A stretch of DNA of 29,607 bases from Clostridium sp. AM34-11AC (GCF_003435375.1 NZ_QWGL01000032.1:1-29607); one strand, 5' to 3'; shown: positions 15,573 through 23,404, numbered from the stretch's first letter. Program-made: numbers and translations. Notes: generated from the sequence alone by a model not told the origin.

Positions 15573-15631
15573 AGCCTTCCGTCTGATCCCCACCAGCCGG
15601 AAGGCTCTCTCACCCCGTTGCGCGGGGAAAG
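15573..15631 (-). ncRNA. conserved two-hairpin RNA leader of dctP2
   Basis: In minus-strand RNA, hairpin 1 has the stem CCCCG/CGGGG, followed by UGAGAG. Hairpin 2 is AGCCUUCCG / CGGAAGGCU, capped by CUGGU-GGGG-AUCAG. The order, loop and spacing match the dctP1 leader with pair-preserving differences. Here it lies inside the transcript, between the dehydrogenase stop and dctP2, which favours a role in mRNA processing or stability. Confidence 0.55.
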
Positions 15632-15696
15632 GTTCTAATTTTAATGGTGTCTGAAAAGTGAATTCATTTTACCACTATTTTAGCAAACATTCCATA

Positions 15697-16731
15697 TTAT
15701 TTGGAAATCTTGGAAAAATCAAATACAACCTTTAACATATCGCCCGGGTTGTGCGCAAAGTCATCGAATGCCTTTGCAGCATCATCAAACGCATATGTAT
15801 TTGTGATGATCTTGTGGAGCGGTGCCTTGCCTGCGTTCACGATATCGATCAGCTCTAAGAAGTCCTTCTTTAATGCGTTTCTGGAACCGAATACATTTAA
15901 TTCCTTCTTCTGGATCAGTGTGAAGTTGAAGTCAAGGTTCTTCTTGCCGACTCCGATCAGAACCATGCGGCCACCGAAGCAGCAGGCATCGATACAGTTC
16001 TGGAATGTGGACGGAAGACCAACAGCCTCGATCGTCACATCAAAACCGTTGCCGTTTGTGATCTCAGCAACACCTTTCTCGAAGTTTTCTGGAGAATCAT
16101 TTAATAAGGTTCCGTCAACACCGAAGTCCTTTGCCATCTCAAGCTTACCTGCGGATACATCGGAGATGTAAACGGTAGCGCCCTTCGCTTTTGCTGCGAT
16201 CGCTGCGAGAACACCGATCGTACCGGCGCCGACTACAAGGACTTTGTCTCCCTCTTTTACGTTTGCACGGCTCACACCATGGTAGCTGATGCAGAACGGC
16301 TCGATTGCTGCAAGTGTCTTTGCGTCCATTCCCTTACCGTCATACACACGCTCGATCGGCATTGTGATGTACTCCTGGAAAGCACCGTCTCTCTGACATC
16401 CCATGGTCTGGTTGTCCATACATGCGTTTACGATTCCGTGCTCGCAGGAATAGCAGTGTCCGCAGTTGAAGTACGGGTTGCAGGTTACGATCATTCCCGG
16501 CTTGATGCCATACGCGTTGTTCTCATCTGCCTCGATAACCTCAGCGGAGAACTCGTGGCCCGGGATTCTCGGGTAATCAAAATATGCGAATGTTCCACGG
16601 TAGGAACCAAGATCGCTTCCGCAGATTCCACCATAAAGGATCTTTAATAAAACTTCTCCTTCTTTTCTTACCGGCATCTCTACATCTTTAATAGAAACCT
16701 GACCCGGTGCGTCAATATACATTGCTTTCAT
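15697..16731 (-). CDS. zinc-dependent medium-chain dehydrogenase, probably a hexonate 5-dehydrogenase
   Basis: 344 residues. The catalytic zinc ligands are Cys37 (GGICGSD) with His59-Glu60 (GHE). The structural zinc site is Cys90, Cys93, Cys96 and Cys104. A Rossmann motif VVGAGTIGVLAA sits near residue 165. The family includes RspB, L-idonate and L-gulonate 5-dehydrogenases and E. coli L-galactonate 5-dehydrogenase (LgoD/YjjN), which yields D-tagaturonate. It shares features with LgoD such as IEPF-IS-H and the GSRNA motif. Since UxaB and UxaA use tagaturonate and altronate, L-galactonate-like oxidation fits well, but the substrate is an inference. It is the first gene behind the operator-controlled promoter at 16819 and is followed by TRAP cassette 2. 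Confidence 0.88.
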   Translation of the reverse strand: MKAMYIDAPGQVSIKDVEMPVRKEGEVLLKILYGGICGSDLGSYRGTFAYFDYPRIPGHEFSAEVIEADENNAYGIKPGMIVTCNPYFNCGHCYSCEHGIVNACMDNQTMGCQRDGAFQEYITMPIERVYDGKGMDAKTLAAIEPFCISYHGVSRANVKEGDKVLVVGAGTIGVLAAIAAKAKGATVYISDVSAGKLEMAKDFGVDGTLLNDSPENFEKGVAEITNGNGFDVTIEAVGLPSTFQNCIDACCFGGRMVLIGVGKKNLDFNFTLIQKKELNVFGSRNALKKDFLELIDIVNAGKAPLHKIITNTYAFDDAAKAFDDFAHNPGDMLKVVFDFSKISK

Positions 16732-16803
16732 CGTTGTTTCCTCCTTAATTTTACGATTTTACCAGCTGTATAGTTTTCTCAAAATCATAGTTGTTGTATT
16801 CTT

Positions 16804-16817
16804 TGTTGTATACAACA
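16804..16817. promoter_or_regulatory. operator palindrome at the dehydrogenase promoter
   Basis: TGTTGTATACAACA is a perfect 14-bp palindrome just downstream of the -10, identical in core and position to the operator at 12291-12306. The half site TTGTTGTATT also recurs at 16791. It is a likely target of the divergent GntR-type regulator. Confidence 0.75.
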
Positions 16818-16818
16818 G

Positions 16819-16846
16819 ATTATAATACTTTTCACGTTGCTGTCAA
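16819..16846 (-). promoter_or_regulatory. promoter of the dehydrogenase - TRAP cassette 2 transcript
   Basis: On the minus strand TTGACA (16841-16846) and TATAAT (16819-16824), 16 bp apart, both perfect. The geometry is the same as the cassette 1 promoter. Confidence 0.85.
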
Positions 16847-16903
16847 TAATTGTTAAGAAAGTTATATGTGATTTGTCCATTTCAACAAAATCCAGATTCC
16901 AGA

Positions 16904-16925
16904 CTTGTGCAAATTGCCAGTTGAC
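16904..16925. promoter_or_regulatory. conserved upstream block between the divergent promoters
   Basis: CTTGTGCAAATTGCCAGTTG plus AC matches the block at 12392-12413 at 18 of 22 positions and has the same distance (58 bp) to the -35. It lies between the dehydrogenase and gntR promoters, so it could serve both. Confidence 0.5.
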
Positions 16926-16952
16926 TATTTCGGGAATTTTGATTTTCCTTTC

Positions 16953-16981
16953 TTGAAATGTGCCTTGTTTTATGATAATAT
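16953..16981 (+). promoter_or_regulatory. promoter of the GntR regulator gene
   Basis: TTGAAA (16953-16958) and TAATAT (16976-16981), 17 bp apart, about 85 bp before the start codon. It is divergent from the dehydrogenase promoter. Confidence 0.55.
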
Positions 16982-17065
16982 GAATACATTGCATTCAGAA
17001 TCCGGTGTTCGAAAACCTGACGGGTCTGTTGCTGCCACTCTATCTCACGGAAACAGGAGTCCATT

Positions 17066-17749
17066 ATGCCTAAAATAAATCTGAAAACCCTTGCATACAA
17101 TACAATCCGAAATAAAATCGTGACTTGTCAGTATGCGCCGGGTACTTTTTTGAATGAAGAACAGTTGACAACAGAGCTCTCCTTAAGCCGGACGCCTGTC
17201 CGCGATGCCTTGGGACGTCTCGAACAGGAAGGTCTTTTGGAAATCCGCCCGAAATGCGGAATTCTCGTTCGTCCTCTGACATTAAATGACATTGATATGA
17301 CCTTTGAAGTCCGAATGCTGTATGAGCCATACATCCTGACCCATTATGGTGTAAATCTTTCAGTTTCCAAACTGAAAGAATTCTATGAGATCTTTCAAAA
17401 ATGGGATCCCGAAAAAGAACTATATCGTGACAAAGATTTCTTCTACGACCTCGATTACCGTTTTCACGCGTTCCTCATGTCCGCCTGCCCGAATGAATTT
17501 ATCAACAGAAGCTACGATACGATCCAGACACAGAATGAGCGTTTCCGATATATGACTGGAAATGTTTCGAATTTCCGCCTGGAGGCGACCTTCAAGGAGC
17601 ACACGGCGATCGTGGAACCATGTCTGGAGGGTGACTGGGAAAAGGCCGCGGAGCGGCTCATCTACCACCTGGAACGTTCAAAAGCTTCCGCGTTCCGTCT
17701 CGTCGCTGATTCCGAGGTAAGCAGCCTTGCACATCGTATGACCCTTTAA
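17066..17749 (+). CDS. GntR-family (FadR/FCD type) transcriptional regulator of the sugar-acid regulon
   Basis: 227 residues. The N-terminal winged helix-turn-helix (about 5-72) has the GntR signature LSRTPVRDALGRLEQEGLL followed by KCGILVRPL. The FCD ligand-binding domain (about 76-205) has the expected metal-site residues Asp130, His134 (DLDYRFH), His179 (FKEH) and His201. Such regulators usually repress catabolic genes until a sugar acid binds. It is divergent from the dehydrogenase transcript, and two identical palindromes cover the start sites of both transcripts of the cluster, so it is the obvious candidate for binding them. The ribosome binding site is CAGGAG, 8 bp before the ATG. A terminator follows. 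Confidence 0.92.
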   Translation: MPKINLKTLAYNTIRNKIVTCQYAPGTFLNEEQLTTELSLSRTPVRDALGRLEQEGLLEIRPKCGILVRPLTLNDIDMTFEVRMLYEPYILTHYGVNLSVSKLKEFYEIFQKWDPEKELYRDKDFFYDLDYRFHAFLMSACPNEFINRSYDTIQTQNERFRYMTGNVSNFRLEATFKEHTAIVEPCLEGDWEKAAERLIYHLERSKASAFRLVADSEVSSLAHRMTL

Positions 17750-17764
17750 ACACTCAAAACCACA

Positions 17765-17812
17765 AAATCCGGATCTGTTATCTTCTGAGAAACCAGATCC
17801 GGATTTTTTATT
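17765..17812 (+). terminator. intrinsic terminator of the gntR gene
   Basis: A perfect 13-bp stem AAATCCGGATCTG / CAGATCCGGATTT (17765-17777, 17794-17806), followed by TTTATTC. Confidence 0.9.
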
Positions 17813-17884
17813 CTTTCAAATTTGCTATGATAACAACTGTTTTATTGTCCGTATGTCGTGTAAACAGTGTAAATTTTCTTTAAT

Positions 17885-17931
17885 ACATTTTACTTAATTA
17901 TAATTAACTAATTTATGATTAAGTAAAATGT
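17885..17931. repeat. 14-bp perfect inverted repeat upstream of the ATPase gene
   Basis: ACATTTTACTTAAT (17885-17898) and ATTAAGTAAAATGT (17918-17931) are exact reverse complements, 19 bp apart. All AT-rich. The pair ends 18 bp before the -35 of the ATPase promoter. It could be a bipartite operator or a small mobile-element remnant. Confidence 0.6.
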
Positions 17932-17948
17932 AAATGACTTTTTTGTAT

Positions 17949-17977
17949 TTGACGATGAGCATATTATCGGCTATAAT
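17949..17977 (+). promoter_or_regulatory. promoter of the DUF234 ATPase gene
   Basis: TTGACG (17949-17954) and TATAAT (17972-17977) are 17 bp apart. The leader is about 64 nt. Confidence 0.75.
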
Positions 17978-18047
17978 TAAGATATAACCATTCAGTCTTT
18001 TGCCTGTTTGTACTCTGATCACATGTTCAACAGCCGGAGGTGAAATC

Positions 18048-19445
18048 ATGTTCATTGGAAGAGAAAGAGAGCTGTCCTCTCTTGAAAAACTATATCGATC
18101 GGATAAATTTGAATTTGCAGTTGTCTACGGACGACGCCGGGTTGGAAAAACCGCATTGCTCAGCCATTTTATTAAAGATAAAAATTCTATTTATTTTATG
18201 GGAATTGAAAGCAACGCAAAGCAGAACCTTGAAAACTTTAGCAGAAGTATTCTGGAATCAGACAGTCGTAATCCTGCTGAATCTGTCTTTCTTACCTTCC
18301 AGTCAGCATTAGAGTATGTTTTTAGACGTTCAGAACAGGAACGGATCATCCTTGTTATTGATGAATATCCTTATGTTGCACGATCATCAAAAAGCTTTTC
18401 TTCTGTACTCCAGCTGTTAATCGACCAATATAAAGATCGCTCAAAACTCATGCTGATCCTTTGCGGTTCCTCCATGTCTTATATGGAGGATCATGTGCTG
18501 GCATATAAAGCCCCCCTGTACGGGCGGCGAACCGCACAGTTTAAGATCTTACCCTTTAACTTTTTTGAAACATGCCGCTATTTCAGAAATTTTTCTCCAT
18601 CTGACTGTGCCCTGATTTACGGGATTGCCGGTGGAACCCCGCAATATCTTCTTCAGATGGATGATTCCATGAGTGTTGATGAAAACATAAAAAATACATT
18701 TTTAAATTCATCCTCCGCCCTCTTCGAGGAACCTGAAAATCTTCTCAAACAGGAAGTACGCGAACCATCGCTATATAACGCAATTATCTCAGCGATTGCT
18801 TCCGGAGCTTCCAAGCTATCGGAAATCAGCACAAAAGTCGGCGAAAACAGCAGCACCTGTACTGCTTATTTAAAAAATCTGATCTCTCTGGGACTAATTC
18901 GCCGCGAAACACCTTACGGGGAAAAGAACTCCAAAAAAACAATTTACACGGTTGAGGACAACATGTTCCGCTTCTGGTACCGGTTTATTCCTGATAATGC
19001 CTCCCTGATCGTCCGCGGCGCATCTGATCTGGCCTATCAGAGGATCAGACCTCAGCTTTCCGACTATATGGGAAAAATCTTTGAAGATATCTGCACCCAA
19101 TATTTATGGCAGCTGCTCTTAAATGGAAAATCTCCTGTTTTCTTCAAGGAGCTTGGGCGTTGGTGGGGAACTGATCCAGCCACACATGCGCAAACAGAAA
19201 TCGACATCATGGGAGAGCAGGACAAGAATACAGCCTTGTTTTGCGAATGCAAATGGACAAACGATCTCGTTGATTCCGGTGTCCTCGAGCTCCTTGTCCA
19301 TCGAAGCCAGCTTTTCCACTACAACTCCACACATCTGTTTCTGTTTTCGAAAAACGGTTTTACAAGTGGATGTACGGAAATGGCCGAAAAACTCGGAAAC
19401 GTGACTCTCGTCTCCTATTCAGATATCTATGGCAGTTGTCAATAG
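18048..19445 (+). CDS. STAND-type ATPase with C-terminal DUF234 nuclease-like domain
   Basis: 465 residues from the ATG at 18048, chosen for its GGAGGTG ribosome binding site and because the family begins with (M)FIGRERE. Walker A is GRRRVGKT (28-35) and Walker B is IILVIDE (100-106). A helix-turn-helix-like segment follows (about 240-290, SGASKLSEISTKVGE...). The C-terminal region has EIDIMG (384-389) and CECKW (399-403), the D...ExK layout of restriction-endonuclease-like folds, as in DUF234. This family of archaeal and bacterial ATPases is widespread and of unknown function; a toxin or defence role is sometimes suspected but is not shown here. It stands alone, with its own promoter and an upstream inverted repeat. 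Confidence 0.88.
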   Translation: MFIGRERELSSLEKLYRSDKFEFAVVYGRRRVGKTALLSHFIKDKNSIYFMGIESNAKQNLENFSRSILESDSRNPAESVFLTFQSALEYVFRRSEQERIILVIDEYPYVARSSKSFSSVLQLLIDQYKDRSKLMLILCGSSMSYMEDHVLAYKAPLYGRRTAQFKILPFNFFETCRYFRNFSPSDCALIYGIAGGTPQYLLQMDDSMSVDENIKNTFLNSSSALFEEPENLLKQEVREPSLYNAIISAIASGASKLSEISTKVGENSSTCTAYLKNLISLGLIRRETPYGEKNSKKTIYTVEDNMFRFWYRFIPDNASLIVRGASDLAYQRIRPQLSDYMGKIFEDICTQYLWQLLLNGKSPVFFKELGRWWGTDPATHAQTEIDIMGEQDKNTALFCECKWTNDLVDSGVLELLVHRSQLFHYNSTHLFLFSKNGFTSGCTEMAEKLGNVTLVSYSDIYGSCQ

Positions 19446-19470
19446 GCGAATCACCCCCCATTTTTTATAG

Positions 19471-19515
19471 AATGTGCCTTTTTGTAACAGGGAATTTCAC
19501 AGAATTCCCTGTTAC
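19471..19515. repeat. dispersed palindromic repeat, copy B (short)
   Basis: AATGTGCCTTTTT is followed by a perfect 13-bp hairpin, GTAACAGGGAATT / AATTCCCTGTTAC (19484-19496, 19503-19515). This matches the end of copy A. The rest of the element is absent. Confidence 0.65.
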
Positions 19516-19523
19516 GCAAGAAT

Positions 19524-19557
19524 AAAGGGAGATCCGTTATCCTTCGGATCTCCCTTT
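19524..19557 (-). terminator. terminator of the dusB operon, perhaps bidirectional
   Basis: A perfect 13-bp stem AAAGGGAGATCCG / CGGATCTCCCTTT with an 8-nt loop, followed by TTATTCTTG on the minus strand. It may also end the ATPase transcript on the plus strand. Confidence 0.75.
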
Positions 19558-19565
19558 GATATTCC

Positions 19566-20525
19566 TTATAATCTCGTCCCGATCAATTCCGTCAGCTCCT
19601 CCAGTGTCGCAACCGAATTGATCTCATTTCTTAATGCCGCAGAATTCGGATACCCGGCGGTATACCAGGCGACGTGCTTCCGCATCTCCCGCATTCCCGC
19701 GAGCTCGCCTTTAAACTCCATCATCATCTGGCCATGGCGCAGGATCATGGCTTTCAGCTCCTCCACGGAAGGTCTCGGGAGAAGCTCGCCCGTTTCGAGA
19801 TAGTGGGTGATCTGCTTAAAGATCCACGGATTTCCCTTCGCACCCCGGGCCACCATGATCCCGTCACAGCCCGTCTCCTCCACAAGGCGCTTCGCATCCT
19901 GCGGTGTAAAGACATCTCCGTTTCCGATTACCGGGATCTTCACAGCTTTTTTGACCTCGCGGATGATATTCCAGTCAGCTTTTCCAGAGTAATACTGCTC
20001 TCTCGTTCTACCATGGACAGCCACCGCCGCCACACCGGCACTCTCGGCGATCTTTGCGATCTCCACGGCGTTGATGCAGGTATCGTCAAAGCCCTTGCGG
20101 AATTTCACAGTCACCGGCTTTTTCACCGCTTTCACGAGTTTCGTGAGGATTTCCTCCACCAGCTTCGGATTTCTCATAAGGGCAGAGCCTTCACCATTCT
20201 TAACGATCTTCGGCACCGGGCAGCCCATGTTGATATCGAAAATATCGTATGGACCATCCTCCAGGCTCGCCGCGATATCCGCTACAATATCCGGATCAGA
20301 GCCAAAAAGCTGCAGGGACACGGGACGCTCCCGCTCATCCACCTTTAAGAGCTCCTGAGTATTTTTATTCTTGTAGAGGATCGCCTTCGCGCTCACCATC
20401 TCCATGCACACCAGACCTGCTCCCTGCTCCCTGCAGAGGATCCGGTACGGCATGTCCGTCACGCCCGCCATCGGGGCGAGGATCACATTGTTTTCAAGTT
20501 CCACATTTCCGATTTTTAACGTCAT
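19566..20525 (-). CDS. dusB: tRNA-dihydrouridine synthase B
   Basis: 319 residues. A flavoenzyme reducing specific uridines in the tRNA D-loop. The ATG at 20525 overlaps the stop of the upstream gene (ATGA) and has GGGAG upstream; a longer frame would run through that gene and is rejected. Family motifs are APMAGVTDMPYR near the start, DINMGCPVPKIVKNGEGSAL (FMN and substrate region), AVAVHGRTREQYYSGKADW, VIGNGDVFTPQDA and GIMVARGAKGNPWIF. The catalytic Cys is the one in NMGCP. It is the last gene of the DUF6145 - cell-wall-binding protein - dusB operon. Confidence 0.95.
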   Translation of the reverse strand: MTLKIGNVELENNVILAPMAGVTDMPYRILCREQGAGLVCMEMVSAKAILYKNKNTQELLKVDERERPVSLQLFGSDPDIVADIAASLEDGPYDIFDINMGCPVPKIVKNGEGSALMRNPKLVEEILTKLVKAVKKPVTVKFRKGFDDTCINAVEIAKIAESAGVAAVAVHGRTREQYYSGKADWNIIREVKKAVKIPVIGNGDVFTPQDAKRLVEETGCDGIMVARGAKGNPWIFKQITHYLETGELLPRPSVEELKAMILRHGQMMMEFKGELAGMREMRKHVAWYTAGYPNSAALRNEINSVATLEELTELIGTRL

Positions 20526-21304
20526 TGAATCAAAACTCCCTCTGCGTTTACGTACCGTCCGTCCGGCGCATAAGCGTTGGTTAACATGTCTCCGTCTGGT
20601 TTCTGGAAGTAATACCAGCTGCCCTGAGAGTTGACCCATCCGTATGCCATCGTTCCGTCCGTGTTCAGGAAATAATATTTTCCTTCTTTCAAGAGCCAGC
20701 CCGTCTGCATAGCTCCTTTGCTGTTTAAATAGTACCAGTTTCCATTGACATTCTGCCAGCCGGTCTGCATGATTCCATACATATCCAACAGATATGTCTT
20801 TCCATCTACATAGCCCCACTGACTCGAGACCGGATTTCCGTCCGGCTTATATAAGGCCCATTTCCCGTCAGCCCGCTGTCTCCAGCTGCCGCCGCGGTAG
20901 GTATTGTGGATGTAGATCGTGCTGTTTTCTGTTTTTGCGTACTGCTGTGCCGCCTCGTTTCCCGGGCCTTTCGAGTACACGTAATCTTTCTCGCTGTCGA
21001 GTCCGCCGCCCGGATTGGAACCGGACGCTCCGGGGCCGACATTGGAAGTCCAGCCGTTGTTGTAGGCCGGGTTGTTTTCCGGCTGCTCCTGATAATATAT
21101 GATATCGTGATCCTCCATGCCCGGACCAATGTTGAAAGCATAGGCAGTCATCCCTGCTGTTCCGGAGTCTGTAAGACTCAAAAGTACAGCACCTCCAATT
21201 CCGATCGCTGCCGCCATCATCGTTTTCCTCGCTTTTCCCTTATAAACATATCCCGCACAGATGCTTATTTTGTTTCGTATGCATTTCCAGCCTGCTCTTC
21301 TCAT
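20522..21304 (-). CDS. secreted protein with choline-binding-type cell wall repeats
   Basis: 260 residues from the ATG at 21304, which has GGAGGAAACGAT before it. The basic N-terminus is followed by a hydrophobic signal segment (about 29-46) and a likely cleavage after AYA (56). A linker rich in Asn, Gly and Pro follows. The C-terminal half has aromatic repeats of the CW_1/choline-binding type: GWQNVNGNWYYLNSKGAMQT, GWLLKEGKYYFLNTDGTMAY and GWVNSQGSWYYF, with two degenerate repeats before and one after. It probably attaches to teichoic acid or polysaccharide at the cell surface. No enzymatic domain is visible. It overlaps dusB by 4 bp and follows the DUF6145 gene by 22 bp. Confidence 0.85.
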   Translation of the reverse strand: MRRAGWKCIRNKISICAGYVYKGKARKTMMAAAIGIGGAVLLSLTDSGTAGMTAYAFNIGPGMEDHDIIYYQEQPENNPAYNNGWTSNVGPGASGSNPGGGLDSEKDYVYSKGPGNEAAQQYAKTENSTIYIHNTYRGGSWRQRADGKWALYKPDGNPVSSQWGYVDGKTYLLDMYGIMQTGWQNVNGNWYYLNSKGAMQTGWLLKEGKYYFLNTDGTMAYGWVNSQGSWYYFQKPDGDMLTNAYAPDGRYVNAEGVLIQ

Positions 21305-21326
21305 ATCGTTTCCTCCGATACCGGTG

Positions 21327-21698
21327 TTATTCTCCCTCTTTTTCCAGCTGGTCTTCCAGCTTGCCGCCGAGAAATACCACACGGTAGAATAACTCCAGAG
21401 ATTCTAAAAGTTCCTTCTTTTCTCTCTGGTACTGGCGGATCTTAAGACCACTTCCGATCTCATCGAAGAGATAATCCTGATCCTCCGCTTCCACACGGAA
21501 CTCGAGGTTTCCTTCCGGGGTGAATTCGAGGAAGAGGATGCCGCCCACATCCTCAGTAAAGAGGACGCACATGATCTGAAGTTCCTTTTTGATGTTTTCC
21601 GGAAGAAGTTTGAATTTTTCGTTGAAGTAATATTTCTGCTGGTATGAGTTTGCGCCGCAGAGGATAATGTTTTCCTGTTTATTGTTGTTTTCTGCCAT
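21327..21698 (-). CDS. DUF6145 family protein
   Basis: 123 residues, soluble, no signal. It starts with a polar MAENNNKQENIILCGANSYQ and contains KKELQIMCVLFTEDVGGIL and an acidic LEFRVEAEDQDYLFDEIG segment. I recognise it as the small protein conserved in Lachnospiraceae just upstream of dus genes and annotated DUF6145. The function is unknown. It is the first gene of this operon; no clear promoter was found in the 240 bp upstream. Confidence 0.75.
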   Translation of the reverse strand: MAENNNKQENIILCGANSYQQKYYFNEKFKLLPENIKKELQIMCVLFTEDVGGILFLEFTPEGNLEFRVEAEDQDYLFDEIGSGLKIRQYQREKKELLESLELFYRVVFLGGKLEDQLEKEGE

Positions 21699-21798
21699 GA
21701 TATATGTTTGCTCCGTTTCCTGTCATATAGTGTGATTGTAACTGTTCAGTAGGTCTGCGCATTTACTACGCTGACCGTAAGAAAACTTAGAATAGATA

Positions 21799-21841
21799 GC
21801 AAAAATCTTATCGGCACAGCCGATTTGGAATGGATTTTTGC
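21799..21841. repeat. nested inverted repeats between the HAD gene and the DUF6145 gene
   Basis: An outer 9-bp pair, GCAAAAATC / GATTTTTGC (21799-21807, 21833-21841), encloses an inner hairpin TCGGC-ACA-GCCGA (21811-21823). It may end the HAD transcript on the minus strand, since the inner hairpin is followed by ATAAGATTTTTG. The rest of 21699-21938 shows nothing I can name. Confidence 0.45.
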
Positions 21842-21938
21842 GCGTAACTGTGAGGGCAAATGTTTTTGACCCCAACATCATTTTATATAACCTGTCCATG
21901 GTTTTAGCATTTTTGAAGCTTAACTGCTTTAGAAGAAA

Positions 21939-22589
21939 TTACAGGTATCTCAAAATATCAGATATTGAATCGATATGGTAATCCGCCTTACTCTGGTCGA
22001 ATCCGAACCGGTCATCCTTCAAACCGGCGATTGACATTCCGGCGCGGTATGCCGCCTCGATGCCCACGGTAGAATCCTCCACGACAAAGCACTCGTCCTC
22101 ACGGATTCCCAGAGTATCCGCTGTATAGTGGTAGATCTCCGGATTCGGTTTGCTCTGTTTAAACTGCTTTCCACTGACGATCAGGTCAAATTCCGGGCGC
22201 ATGCCCACCTCCTCCACGATCCTCGAGATCAGCTTCGGACCTGTGGAGGATACCAGCGCGACTGTATAGCCGCGGCGCTTTAATTCCTGCACTGTGGTCT
22301 TCATCTCCGGGCGGAAGATCTTCCGATAATCGATCCGGCTGTAAATGTCTCTTTCGGCCCACTCTTTGATCAGTGTTTCCCAGGTCTCACCGTTATTCAC
22401 GGCCCGTTCCATCACAGTCCAGCTATCCTGTCTGCTGCGGCCTACCATTGGGGTGATGTCTTCCATTGTCACCGCCGGGTTCTTTTCTTTTGCGAACTCC
22501 AGCAGGTATTTCATATATACAAATTCACTGTCTACCATAACGCCGTCCATGTCAAAGAGGACGGCCCTGATCGGGCGTGTGATCTTCAT
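21939..22589 (-). CDS. HAD-superfamily sugar-phosphatase / beta-phosphoglucomutase-like hydrolase
   Basis: 216 residues. Motif I is VLFDMDGVMVDSE (nucleophile Asp and general acid Asp), motif II is ALVSSTGP, motif III Lys is in KQSKPNPEIY, and motif IV is CFVVEDSTVGIEAAYRAGM. The cap is the helical type 1 kind, as in beta-phosphoglucomutase and phosphoglycolate phosphatases. The substrate cannot be told. I chose the ATG at 22589, preceded by GAAAGGAATTTAC; an upstream in-frame ATG at 22682 would add 31 residues encoded by the dispersed repeat and is not credible. Confidence 0.9.
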   Translation of the reverse strand: MKITRPIRAVLFDMDGVMVDSEFVYMKYLLEFAKEKNPAVTMEDITPMVGRSRQDSWTVMERAVNNGETWETLIKEWAERDIYSRIDYRKIFRPEMKTTVQELKRRGYTVALVSSTGPKLISRIVEEVGMRPEFDLIVSGKQFKQSKPNPEIYHYTADTLGIREDECFVVEDSTVGIEAAYRAGMSIAGLKDDRFGFDQSKADYHIDSISDILRYL

Positions 22590-22603
22590 GTAAATTCCTT
22601 TCC

Positions 22604-22710
22604 GGCAAACCTCGCGCGGACGCCTGCGGCAATCCATATCTTCACGCGGGTGTGCATGATTGGTATGTAGTGCCTTTTTCATCAGCCGGAAGCTCCATCA
22701 AAATTTCCGG
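22604..22710 (-). repeat. dispersed palindromic repeat, copy C
   Basis: CTCGCGCGGACGCCTGCGGC through TTCACGCGGGTGTGCATGATTGG to GTAGTGCCTTTTT aligns with copy A (4478-4550). The terminal hairpin has a different stem here, CCGGAA / TTTCCGG (22687-22710). The repeat reads through the start region of the HAD gene, giving a false N-terminal extension. Confidence 0.6.
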
Positions 22711-22715
22711 TTAAC

Positions 22716-22745
22716 GGAAAAAGGCGGCTTAAGGATAAGCCGCCT
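22716..22745 (-). terminator. intrinsic terminator of the cytidylate-kinase-like gene
   Basis: A perfect 10-bp stem, AGGCGGCTTA / TAAGCCGCCT, with a 4-nt loop. On the minus strand it is followed by TTTTTCCG. It lies about 20 bp after the stop codon. Confidence 0.9.
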
Positions 22746-22765
22746 ATATTCTATCGTATTTCCCT

Positions 22766-23404
22766 CTATTTTGCAAGAATCCCGCGCATTTTCAGGTAGT
22801 CTACCACGCACTCCACCATATCATCGTAGGAAAGTTTCGTGGTGTTGATCATCAGATCGTAGTTCTCAAGATTCTCCCAGCTCTTTCCGGTATAGTAGCG
22901 GTAATAGTCGCGGCGCTCCCGGTCGATCCGCTTAATATTCTTTAAGATATCTTCCTCCGGGAAGTATCCTTTCTCACGGACTTTGTTGATCCTCTCCTCG
23001 ATCTCCGCATACACAAAGAGCCGGACAAGGTTTTCAGTTCCGTCGAGGACATAGTCGGCGCAGCGGCCGATAATAATACAGGATTCTTCCTGAGCCAGTT
23101 TCCGGATGACCGATGACTGGAACCGGAACAGGTTGTCAGATGAGATCAGGTCAGATCCCAGAGACGGGGTTCCGTTTTCCGGAATCAGAGAGTGGATGAT
23201 CCGGTATAACAGCTTATTTCCGGCTTTTTCATCGGCAAGGTGGAAATAGCTCTCGCGGATCCCGCTCTCCTCGGAGGTCATCTTTAAGATCTCCTTATCG
23301 TAAACATGAAGTCCAAGGCGCTCGCCGAGACGTTTCGCCATCTCCGCTCCGCCGCTTCCATACTGTCTTCCGACCGTGATCACAAATTTCTTATTCTCCG
23401 CCAT
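22766..23404 (-). CDS. cytidylate kinase-like family protein
   Basis: 212 residues from the ATG at 23404, which has AAGGAGG upstream; the longer frame to 23458 lacks a site. The P-loop is VGRQYGSGGAEMAKRLGE near the N-terminus. ILKMTSEESGIRES, CIIIGRCADYVL, DRERRDYYRYYTGKSWENLE and YDLMINTTKLSYDDMVECVV are typical of the Cytidylate_kin2 (PF13189) group found in clostridia. It likely phosphorylates a nucleotide or related substrate; it is not the housekeeping Cmk, and the true substrate is unknown. Monocistronic, with its own promoter and terminator. Confidence 0.88.
   Translation of the reverse strand: MAENKKFVITVGRQYGSGGAEMAKRLGERLGLHVYDKEILKMTSEESGIRESYFHLADEKAGNKLLYRIIHSLIPENGTPSLGSDLISSDNLFRFQSSVIRKLAQEESCIIIGRCADYVLDGTENLVRLFVYAEIEERINKVREKGYFPEEDILKNIKRIDRERRDYYRYYTGKSWENLENYDLMINTTKLSYDDMVECVVDYLKMRGILAK

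Noticed and set aside
15632..15696. A separate promoter for dctP2 after the dehydrogenase.
   Set aside because: TAAAAT is present but no -35 at proper distance; cotranscription with the dehydrogenase is simpler.
16904..16925. A sigma-54 type promoter (TGGCA...TGCA).
   Set aside because: The spacing between GG and GC is about 6, not 10, and clear sigma-A promoters are nearby.
20526..20819. A longer dusB with 98 extra N-terminal residues.
   Set aside because: It is the cell-wall-binding gene read in another frame; the ATGA overlap start at 20525 fits the family start.
22590..22682. Longer start for the HAD hydrolase.
   Set aside because: The extra 31 residues come from the dispersed repeat, and the ATG at 22589 has the ribosome binding site.
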